Below are positions 41,035 to 46,979 of a stretch of 46,979 nucleotides of DNA, one piece after another. The position numbers were made by a program, and so were the translations under genes. Positions within the stretch are counted from its first letter, which is position 1. Every line of letters begins with the position of its first letter. The stretch comes from an uncultured Lachnospiraceae bacterium. Its GTDB lineage: Bacteria > Bacillota > Clostridia > Lachnospirales > Lachnospiraceae. The stretch is taken from the NCBI GenBank assembly GCA_930989745.1, contig CAKNMY010000010.1, positions 1 through 46,979 of the forward strand. The letters are read 5' to 3'. The notes under the pieces are model-generated. The model was given only the letters and a program-made list of their open reading frames with translations. It ran no database searches and was not told the DNA's origin.

Positions 41035-42261
41035 ATGAAGAAATTATTAAAAAGGGCGGCAGCGTTTGTCCTGGCGATCAGCCTTGCGGGAACAGTTCCT
41101 GTTTCCGCGGATACGCTGCCGCCCCGCGCTGTGCTTATGCCGGAGGAAGAAACGCTCCAGGAGGGAGCGGGCCTGAACGTAAGCGCCCCGTCGGCGCTTC
41201 TGATGGAACCGCAGACCGGGAGTGTGATCTACGAGAAAAATGCCGATGAGAGGAGATCGCCGGCAAGCATTACGAAGATCATGACGCTGCTGCTGATTTT
41301 TGAGGAGCTCGAAAAAGGAAGCTTAAAGCTCGAGGATATGGTGACTACAAGCGAATATGCCAAGAGCATGGGAGGTTCCCAGGTGTATCTCGAACAGGGA
41401 GAACAGCAGAGCGTGGATACGATGATCAAATGTATTGTGGTGTCCTCGGGAAATGACGCTTCGGTAGCGATGGCAGAGCATATCGCCGGTAGCGAGGGTG
41501 AGTTTGTGGCAAGGATGAACGCCAGAGCACAGGAACTCGGAATGGAGAATACGCATTTTGAAGACTGCTGCGGCCTGACGGAGTCGGAGAATCACTACAC
41601 CACCGCGCGGGATGTGGCGGTAATGTCCCGGGAGCTTATCACGCGGTTTCCGCAGGTGCTTCAGTATTCCTCGATCTGGATGGATACGATTGTCCACAAT
41701 ACGGCACAGGGCAGCAGTGAATTCGGGCTGTCAAATACGAACAAGATGCTGCGGACGTATGACGGATGTGTGGGGCTGAAGACGGGCAGCACATCCAGGG
41801 CAAAGTTCTGCGTGTCCTCAGTAGCGCAGCGGGACGGCGTTACCCTGATTTCTGTGGTCATGGGAGCGCCTGACTCCAAAGGGAGGTTCGCGGATGCCGC
41901 TGCAATTCTGAATTACGGGTTTGGAAAGTGCCGTGTATATACTGATGAGAACCAGGATCCGCTGCCTGCGGTTCCCATCAGCCATGCGTCGCAGGATGAG
42001 GCGGAGTGTGCCTATGAAAAGAGTTTTACGTATCTGGATACGCAGGGATCAGACCTTTCAGGGATTGAGAAGAAAATTACGCTTCGGGACGAGGCGCAGG
42101 CGCCTGTCCGGGCTGGTGATAAAGCGGGGAGTGCAGATTACTATCTGAACGGAGAGAAGATCGGAAGCGTCAATCTGCTGTTCACGCAGAGTATCGGTGC
42201 GCGCAGTTTTATGGACGCATTGCACGAGGTCTGGTTCGCGTATCTGAGAGGCGGTGCATGA
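41035..42261 (+). CDS. Serine-type D-alanyl-D-alanine carboxypeptidase (DacF/PBP5-like)
   Basis: A 408-residue exported penicillin-binding protein that trims the terminal D-Ala from peptidoglycan stem peptides. A signal peptide (KKLLKRAAAFVLAISLAGTVPVSA) is followed by the S11 peptidase domain: Ser78-x-x-Lys81 in SPASITKIMT, Ser139-Gly-Asn in VVSSGNDAS, and Lys250-Thr-Gly in VGLKTGSTSRAKFC. The C-terminal domain ends without a strong amphipathic helix but with FMDALHEVWFAYL, which may hold it at the membrane. ATG 41035 is chosen because the signal peptide starts there, with AGGA 10 bases upstream. A TATACT at 40995-41000 may be its -10, but the -35 is poor. Confidence 0.93.
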   Translation: MKKLLKRAAAFVLAISLAGTVPVSADTLPPRAVLMPEEETLQEGAGLNVSAPSALLMEPQTGSVIYEKNADERRSPASITKIMTLLLIFEELEKGSLKLEDMVTTSEYAKSMGGSQVYLEQGEQQSVDTMIKCIVVSSGNDASVAMAEHIAGSEGEFVARMNARAQELGMENTHFEDCCGLTESENHYTTARDVAVMSRELITRFPQVLQYSSIWMDTIVHNTAQGSSEFGLSNTNKMLRTYDGCVGLKTGSTSRAKFCVSSVAQRDGVTLISVVMGAPDSKGRFADAAAILNYGFGKCRVYTDENQDPLPAVPISHASQDEAECAYEKSFTYLDTQGSDLSGIEKKITLRDEAQAPVRAGDKAGSADYYLNGEKIGSVNLLFTQSIGARSFMDALHEVWFAYLRGGA

Positions 42262-42284
42262 ATTGTTAATAATATAAAAAATAT

Positions 42285-42313
42285 TTGAAATATCTCTCAT
42301 ACTGATATACAAT
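42285..42313 (+). promoter_or_regulatory. Promoter of the YitT-family gene
   Basis: TTGAAA (42285-42290) and TACAAT (42308-42313) are 17 bases apart. The leader of about 85 bases contains two hairpins: AGGCAGT/ACTGCCT (42332-42338 and 42350-42356) and CCGCCG/CGGCGG (42371-42376 and 42382-42387). Neither is followed by a T run, so they look like 5' leader structures or an end for the upstream gene without a U-tract. Confidence 0.7.
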
Positions 42314-42406
42314 ATGAACAAAGCTTGCAATAGGCAGTGCGCAGTGCTAACTGCCTGTTGTCATAAATAACCGCCGCGTTCCGGCGGCAGAATTGGGGGA
42401 ATACGA

Positions 42407-43276
42407 ATGAAAACCATGGAATTCAACTGGAAGGATAACGCCAAGAGACTCCTGCTGGTGACGGCGGGCGCCGTTTTGTACGCGTGCAATATGAAGAGCT
42501 TTGTGCGCGCGGGCGACCTTCTGCCGGGAGGAATCTCGGGCATCAGTGTTCTGATCCAGCAGGTGTTCAGCGCGTTTTTCGGCATCGAACTGCCGTTTTC
42601 CGTGGCGAACCTTCTGCTGAACGCGCTTCCGATTTTCATTGGATTTAGGTTTATCGGCAAGAAGTTCACCATGTACAGCTGCGTAATGATCGTACTGTCC
42701 AGTGTGCTGACCGATGTAATTCCGGTGCAGCCCATCACCTATGATTCGCTGCTTGTGGGCGTGTTCGGAGGCATTCTGAATGGCCTCGCCATCAGTCTGT
42801 GCCTGATGGGGCGCGCAAGCAGCGGCGGGCTGGATTTTATCGCGATTTTTCTGTCCCAGAAGCTTAACACAGACGCGTGGAATTATACGCTGGCAATCAA
42901 TGCGCTCGTGCTTGGGACAGCCGGAGCTCTGTTTGGATGGGACAAGGCGCTGTATTCCATTATTTTCCAGTTCACCAGCACGCAGGTGGTGAAGATGCTC
43001 TATCAGAAGCATCGCCAGCACACGCTGTTTATTATCACAAATGATCCGAAGAGCGTATACACTACGATTTCAGGCTGTACGAACCACGGAGCCACAGTAT
43101 TTGAGGGCAAGGGTTCTTATCAGAACCAAGAGAGAAGTATGGTTTATTCCGTGGTATCCAGCGATGAAGTGAAGCTGGTGATGAGAAAAATCAGGGAAGC
43201 AGATCCGCAGGCATTTGTAAATGTCATCAGAACAGATCATATGAACGGCCGCTTTTTCCAGCGCAAGGAGGATTGA
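42407..43276 (+). CDS. YitT family membrane protein (DUF161/DUF2179)
   Basis: A 289-residue protein with about five or six membrane segments in the first 200 residues: LLLVTAGAVLYACNMKSFV, GGISGISVLIQQVFSAFFG, SVANLLLNALPIFIGF, MIVLSSVLTDVIPV, LVGVFGGILNGLAISL and WNYTLAINALVLGTAGAL. The pattern GRASSGGLDFIAIFLSQK is a YitT hallmark. The C-terminal cytoplasmic DUF2179 domain includes HTLFIITNDPK, GATVFEGKGSY and VYSVVSSDEVKLVMRKIREADPQAFVNV. The transport substrate of the family is not settled. GGGGGA lies 6 bases before the ATG. Confidence 0.9.
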   Translation: MKTMEFNWKDNAKRLLLVTAGAVLYACNMKSFVRAGDLLPGGISGISVLIQQVFSAFFGIELPFSVANLLLNALPIFIGFRFIGKKFTMYSCVMIVLSSVLTDVIPVQPITYDSLLVGVFGGILNGLAISLCLMGRASSGGLDFIAIFLSQKLNTDAWNYTLAINALVLGTAGALFGWDKALYSIIFQFTSTQVVKMLYQKHRQHTLFIITNDPKSVYTTISGCTNHGATVFEGKGSYQNQERSMVYSVVSSDEVKLVMRKIREADPQAFVNVIRTDHMNGRFFQRKED

Positions 43277-43325
43277 GAAGAGAACACCGAACGGACACAG
43301 TTTTTCCATACTTTTTCCACATTCT

Positions 43326-43367
43326 TTGGGTATACTGTACACCAGTATAAAACTTGGGATACTGTAC
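43326..43367 (+). repeat. Direct and inverted repeats upstream of the small membrane gene
   Basis: TTGGGTATACTGTAC (43326-43340) recurs as TTGGGATACTGTAC (43354-43367), one base shorter and 28 bases on. Within the first copy TATACTG (43331-43337) and CAGTATA (43343-43349) form a perfect 7-bp inverted repeat. The arrangement resembles a double operator. -10-like sequences (TATACT, TATAAA, GATACT) lie in it, but no convincing -35 was found. Confidence 0.6.
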
Positions 43368-43387
43368 GTTGGTGAAAGGAAGATTGT

Positions 43388-43552
43388 ATGGAAGGAAGAA
43401 CGGCATGGAAAATCTTTTTATGTATCCTGGCAGGCGTGATCCTTGTTGCCGGCATCTACTGGTGGGGCTGCCTTGGCAGGGATATGGCGTCATCAAAACG
43501 TAATTCTGTACAGGAAGAGGAATCCGTGGTTGCACAGGACGAAGAATTATAG
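43388..43552 (+). CDS. Small single-pass membrane protein, unknown function
   Basis: A 54-residue protein. Residues 1-8 (MEGRTAWK) are followed by a hydrophobic helix IFLCILAGVILVAGIYWWGCLG, then a polar, finally acidic tail ending VVAQDEEL. AAAGGA lies 7 bases upstream of the ATG, and the repeat region 43326-43367 just before it looks regulatory, both supporting a real gene. It ends 12 bases before the metallophosphoesterase start, so the two are probably co-transcribed. I do not recognise a family, and it is too short to assign further. Confidence 0.6.
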   Translation: MEGRTAWKIFLCILAGVILVAGIYWWGCLGRDMASSKRNSVQEEESVVAQDEEL

Positions 43553-43564
43553 TAAGATAATGCC

Positions 43565-44377
43565 ATGGAAAAAAAGATCATTAAGAAAGTATACGATTTT
43601 AACGTGAGGAGAAAAGGGCTGGGAACGGGTGATATCCGCCTGGCCTTTTTCAGTGACCTGCATAACTGCCAGAGCGGCAGAGAGAATCAGGAGCTGTTTG
43701 CAATTCTCGACGGGATGCATCCGGATCTCGTGCTGGCAGGCGGCGATATTCCGGTGGCGAAACCGGGGATGTCTCTGGAGCCGGCGCTGTCCTTTCTGGA
43801 GCGCCTCAGCAGGGAGTACCCGGTCTGTTATGCTGAGGGGAATCATGAGTACCGCATGAAGATTTATCCCGATGTCTATGGCGATATGGGGGAGCGATAT
43901 TTTCAGGCGCTTCGCGCGCTTCCGCTGACGCTGCTGGAGAATCAGGATGTGAGGATGCGGGTGAACGGGATTCCTCTTCGCATCTGCGGATATGAGATGG
44001 ACAGGACATACTATGAGCGGTTTTCCAGACGGGGACTTCCGATGGGGGAGATCTCCAGGCATTTCGGAAAGCCCTCGGAAGAGGAATATACAATCCTGCT
44101 GGCGCATCATCCCGGCTATCGGGAAACGTATCTGCAGTGGGGGGCGGACCTGACGCTGTCAGGGCATTATCACGGGGGCGTGATGCGCCTGGGAAAGCAC
44201 CGCGGCGTAATCACGCCGGATTTTCGCCTGTTCTCCGACAAATGCTATGGAGCGTATGAGCGCGGGGGAAAGATTGCTCTGGTGACCTCCGGAGCAGGAG
44301 AGCATACAGTGCCGCTCAGATTGTTCAACCCGAGGGAGGTCGTGGAGATAAATTTATCTTTTCCTTTACAAGAATAG
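43565..44377 (+). CDS. Metallophosphoesterase (calcineurin-like)
   Basis: A 270-residue dimetal phosphoesterase. The five motifs are in order: FFSDLHN (Asp31, His33), LAGGDIP near 58, EGNHEYRM near 92, LLAHHPGY near 178 and LSGHYHGG near 198. No signal peptide or lipobox is visible, although the N-terminus is basic (MEKKIIKKVYDFNVRRKG); members of this family often act on envelope lipids or nucleotides, and the substrate cannot be told here. The ribosome site is weak (only AGTAAG upstream), consistent with coupling to the preceding small gene. A candidate scpA promoter lies at its 3' end. Confidence 0.85.
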   Translation: MEKKIIKKVYDFNVRRKGLGTGDIRLAFFSDLHNCQSGRENQELFAILDGMHPDLVLAGGDIPVAKPGMSLEPALSFLERLSREYPVCYAEGNHEYRMKIYPDVYGDMGERYFQALRALPLTLLENQDVRMRVNGIPLRICGYEMDRTYYERFSRRGLPMGEISRHFGKPSEEEYTILLAHHPGYRETYLQWGADLTLSGHYHGGVMRLGKHRGVITPDFRLFSDKCYGAYERGGKIALVTSGAGEHTVPLRLFNPREVVEINLSFPLQE

Positions 44378-44393
44378 GATTTACCGATAAAAT
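44365..44393 (+). promoter_or_regulatory. Candidate promoter of scpAB
   Basis: TTTACA (44365-44370) and TAAAAT (44388-44393) are spaced by 17 bases. The -35 overlaps the end of the metallophosphoesterase gene. GAGAGGTTGAAGG supplies the ribosome site before scpA. Confidence 0.6.
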
Positions 44394-44431
44394 AGATGCG
44401 GGAAAATTATTCTAAGAAGAGAGGTTGAAGG

Positions 44432-45208
44432 ATGGGTATTCCCGTAAAATTGCCGGTGTTTGAGGGCCCGTTAGACCTTCTGCTGCACCTGATAGAGAAG
44501 AATAAAATTGATATTTATGATATTCCGATCGTAGAGATTACGGATCAGTATATGGATTATATCCGGCAGATGGAACGCGAAGACCTGAATATTGTCAGCG
44601 AGTTCATGGTTATGGCTGCGACCCTGATTGACATCAAGTGCCGGATGCTGCTGCCCAAGGAGGTCAACGAGGAGGGCAAGGAGGAGGATCCCCGCGAGGA
44701 ACTCGTACAGCAGCTTTTGGAATATAAGATGTATAAGTATATGTCCTATGAGCTGCGGGACCGCATGGCGGACGCTTCCCGCAGCGTTTATAAGAAGGCG
44801 ACGCTTCCCAGGGAGGTGCTGGAGTATGAGGAGCCGGTGGATATCAGGGAGCTTCTGGGTGATCTGACGCTGGAGAAGCTCAATGAGATCTATCAGTCGA
44901 TCCTGCGGCGGCAGGAGGACAAGATCGACCCGATCAGAAGCCGGTTCGGACAGATCGAGAAGGAGGAAGTCAGTCTGTCGGACAAGATGGAGGAACTGGA
45001 GAGCTATGCCGCTGAACACAGGCATTTCAGTTTCCGAAATCTTCTGGAGAGACAGCACAGCCGGATGCAGGTGATCGTCACGTTCCTGGCAGTGCTGGAG
45101 CTGATGAAGACAGGGAAGATCACAGTCAGCCAGGAATACTTATTTGACGATATTCAGATCGAATCCCATATAACAGATACGAATGATACAGGACAAGGGG
45201 AGAAGTAA
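44432..45208 (+). CDS. scpA: Segregation and condensation protein A (kleisin ScpA)
   Basis: A 258-residue kleisin that bridges the two Smc heads in the bacterial condensin. The N-terminal helical domain has VKLPVFEGPLDLLLHLIEKNKIDIYDIPI, the signature of ScpA, followed by ITDQYMDYI, SEFMVMAATLIDIKCRMLLP and EELVQQLLEYKMYK. The C-terminal winged helix contains VTFLAVLELMKTGKITVSQ near 213 and IQIES at its end. scpB follows after 4 bases, the usual order. Length is normal. Confidence 0.96.
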   Translation: MGIPVKLPVFEGPLDLLLHLIEKNKIDIYDIPIVEITDQYMDYIRQMEREDLNIVSEFMVMAATLIDIKCRMLLPKEVNEEGKEEDPREELVQQLLEYKMYKYMSYELRDRMADASRSVYKKATLPREVLEYEEPVDIRELLGDLTLEKLNEIYQSILRRQEDKIDPIRSRFGQIEKEEVSLSDKMEELESYAAEHRHFSFRNLLERQHSRMQVIVTFLAVLELMKTGKITVSQEYLFDDIQIESHITDTNDTGQGEK

Positions 45209-45212
45209 GACC

Positions 45213-45785
45213 ATGCAGGAAAAGAAGAAGCTGGAAGCGGCCGCGGAGGCGATCCTGTTCTCAATGGGAGAATCCGTGCCGGTAGCACTGCTCTCAAAGG
45301 CGCTGGAGATCGACCAGCAGCAGACCAGAGAACTGATACAGGGAATGATGAAGCGCTATAACGCGAAGGACAGGGGCATCAAGATCATAGAGCTGGAGGA
45401 TGCGTTCCAGATGTGCACGAAGCAGGAATATTACGATTACCTTGTCCGCATCGCGCTGCAGCCGAAGAAGGCGATGCTCTCTGACGTGGCGCTGGAGACG
45501 CTCTCGATCATTGCCTACAAGCAGCCGGTCACCAAGATTGAGATCGAGAAGATCCGCGGCGTTAAGTGCGATCACGCGATCAACAAGCTGATTGAATACA
45601 ATCTGGTGCAGGAGCTCGGCAGGCTCGACGCCCCGGGACGCCCGATCCTCTTCGGCACGACAGAGGAATTCCTGAGAAACTTCGGCGTCCAGTCCACGGA
45701 GGATCTCCCGGCGATCAGCCCGGTGAAGCTCGAGGACTTTAAGGCGGAAGTCGAAGAAGAGATGAAGATGAAGCTGGATGTGTAA
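45213..45785 (+). CDS. scpB: Segregation and condensation protein B (ScpB)
   Basis: A 190-residue protein with two winged-helix domains that dimerises and binds ScpA. EAAAEAILFSMGESVPVALLSKAL starts the first, and the second includes KKAMLSDVALETLSIIAYKQPVTKIEIEKIRGV followed by YNLVQELGRLDAPGRPILFGTTEEFLRNFG, the ScpB hallmark. ATG 45213 is selected because AAGGGGAG lies 9 bases upstream; an earlier ATG at 45183 lies within scpA. The C-terminus is an acidic tail (VEEEMKMKLDV). Confidence 0.96.
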   Translation: MQEKKKLEAAAEAILFSMGESVPVALLSKALEIDQQQTRELIQGMMKRYNAKDRGIKIIELEDAFQMCTKQEYYDYLVRIALQPKKAMLSDVALETLSIIAYKQPVTKIEIEKIRGVKCDHAINKLIEYNLVQELGRLDAPGRPILFGTTEEFLRNFGVQSTEDLPAISPVKLEDFKAEVEEEMKMKLDV

Positions 45786-45822
45786 GCAAAATATATCTGC
45801 CAGACTGCAGGGGGAAAACGGT

Positions 45823-46950
45823 ATGAAAAATATTATGTATCCGGATTATAATAACAGTATTGCGAATTTGGCGTGTTCGGTTTTAAAGTATTACGGGATT
45901 GAACCGCCCAATGATTCTCTGAAGATTGCGGATGATATTCTGAAAAAAGAGTATAAGAACGTAGTTTTGATACTGCTTGACGGTATGGGCATGCATATTT
46001 TGGAAAAGCATTTAGAACCCGGCGGCTTTTTCCGGAAGCATTTAATAGGAACGTACAGTTCTGTTTTTCCGCCTACAACAGTAGCTGCCACAACATCGGT
46101 GTTAAGCGGATTGTTTCCCAATCAACATTGTTGGCTGGGCTGGGATTGTTATTTTAAGGAGCTGGATAAGAATGTCACTGTTTTCAGCAACACAGAGCAA
46201 ATGACGGGTGAAAAAGCTGCAGACTACAGTGTGGCCGGGAAATACTGCCCGTATACAAACATACTGGACAGAATCTCGGATGCGGGTATAGCAGCACATT
46301 TCCTGGCTCCGTTTAGAAATCCGTTTCCTTCAAGTTTTCAGGAGGAATGCGCGCAGATAAAGGATTTATGCAGGGAAGCCGGAAGAAAATACATTTATGC
46401 GTACTGGGATGATCCGGATACGACAATGCACCGTCATGGCACAGGAGGAGACAAAATCAGGGATCTGATTTTAAACCTTGAAAAAGATGTGGAAAATCTT
46501 GTGAATGACCTGGAGGATACTCTGGTGCTTGTTACCGCGGATCACGGACACCTGGATACCGGCGGAGTAGTGATAACCGATTATCCGGATCTCTGTGAAT
46601 GTCTGGTGCGTATGCCGTCGATTGAACCGCGGGCGCTGAATCTTTTCGTAAAGGATGGTATGGCAGAGAAATTCAGCCGTCTTTTCAATGAACATTTTCA
46701 CGATCAGTTTCTTTTATTTTCAAAGCGTGAAGTGATAGAGAAGAAACTGTTCGGAACAGGCGTGAACAGCATGCGTCTCAATGATATGCTGGGAGATTTC
46801 CTGGCGGTTGCGACAGGAGGCCTGACAATATTCAACACTGCTGAAGAGCAGCGTAAATTCAAAAGTGCTCATGCAGGAATCACATCGGAGGAGATGATAA
46901 TTCCCCTGATTGCCGCAGACAATGGTGATGGAGATGCAGTTTTTGATTGA
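45823..46950 (+). CDS. Alkaline-phosphatase-superfamily protein (nucleotide pyrophosphatase/phosphodiesterase-like)
   Basis: A 375-residue soluble protein of the alkaline phosphatase fold. Metal-site blocks are visible: LILLDGMG with Asp53, SVFPPTTVAATTSVLSG with the probable threonine nucleophile (Thr85 or Thr86), YIYAYWDDPDTTMHRHG near 190 and LVTADHGHLDTGG near 240. This matches the phosphodiesterase/nucleotide pyrophosphatase branch; no signal peptide is seen, so it may act in the cytoplasm. AGGGGGA lies about 8 bases before ATG 45823. The gene is clearly AT-richer than the preceding genes and uses many AAA, ATA and TTA codons, so it may have been acquired separately. Substrate unknown. 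Confidence 0.82.
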   Translation: MKNIMYPDYNNSIANLACSVLKYYGIEPPNDSLKIADDILKKEYKNVVLILLDGMGMHILEKHLEPGGFFRKHLIGTYSSVFPPTTVAATTSVLSGLFPNQHCWLGWDCYFKELDKNVTVFSNTEQMTGEKAADYSVAGKYCPYTNILDRISDAGIAAHFLAPFRNPFPSSFQEECAQIKDLCREAGRKYIYAYWDDPDTTMHRHGTGGDKIRDLILNLEKDVENLVNDLEDTLVLVTADHGHLDTGGVVITDYPDLCECLVRMPSIEPRALNLFVKDGMAEKFSRLFNEHFHDQFLLFSKREVIEKKLFGTGVNSMRLNDMLGDFLAVATGGLTIFNTAEEQRKFKSAHAGITSEEMIIPLIAADNGDGDAVFD

Positions 46951-46979
46951 CAATGACACTAAACAGACATCTAGTATAT

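Noticed and set aside
1-46979. Mobile element, phage, defence system or tRNA gene
   Set aside because: No transposase, integrase, terminal repeats, toxin-antitoxin pair, nuclease-helicase cassette or cloverleaf was recognised on either strand.

Overview
The window is about 47 kb of a moderately high-GC Clostridia chromosome, most like a Lachnospiraceae gut anaerobe. The evidence is the anaerobic (early cobalt insertion) B12 route, a Tyr T-box leader, strong Shine-Dalgarno sites, a Gram-positive sortase substrate, and ScpAB, YitT and CmpB-type membrane genes. No phage, insertion sequence, tRNA, rRNA or CRISPR array was seen.

Region 1 (1-13286, + strand) is a long, tightly packed cobalamin operon, often with ATGA overlaps: the 3' end of cbiG, cbiH, a three-domain cbiJ-cbiE-cbiT fusion, cbiA, cobT, cobU, cobS, a small degenerate CobU-like gene, cobC, cbiB, a cobD-type aminotransferase and cbiP. 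After a 122-bp gap with a candidate promoter come cbiC, an unassigned metal-dependent amidohydrolase and an HPr/Crh-like protein without the phosphorylatable His, closed by a strong terminator. cbiD, cbiF, cbiL and a corrinoid adenosyltransferase are not in the window; some probably lie upstream of position 1.

Region 2 (13319-17745, +) is a 1408-residue secreted surface protein with DUF11/SdrD-like domains, an Asn/Ser-rich stalk and an NPKTG sorting signal. It runs convergently into region 3 (17750-21729, - strand): cbiM-cbiN-cbiQ-cbiO-cbiK, an ECF cobalt importer plus the cobaltochelatase, behind a sigma-A promoter and a cobalamin riboswitch.

Region 4 (21787-30498, +) makes the tetrapyrrole precursor: hemA, precorrin-2 dehydrogenase, hemC, a cobA-hemD fusion, hemB and hemL, continuing into a membrane-anchored MutS-like ATPase and RNase HI. 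Glutamyl-tRNA is thus converted to uroporphyrinogen III, precorrin-2 and sirohydrochlorin, which CbiK charges with the imported cobalt before region 1 completes the corrin and nucleotide loop. hemE is absent here.

Region 5 (30526-33857) is ferrous iron uptake: feoA and feoB, each preceded by nearly the same 14-bp inverted repeat, a FeoB-associated Cys-rich membrane protein fused to an HMA domain, and a convergent DtxR-family repressor that probably binds those repeats.

Region 6 (33968-46979) holds housekeeping and envelope genes: Tyr T-box and tyrS, alaS, rpsU, cardiolipin synthase, a CmpB-type membrane protein, a D,D-carboxypeptidase, a YitT protein, a 54-residue membrane peptide, a metallophosphoesterase, scpA, scpB and a visibly AT-richer alkaline-phosphatase-superfamily gene. 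All assignments come from reading motifs, gene order and start-site context; no database search was run.
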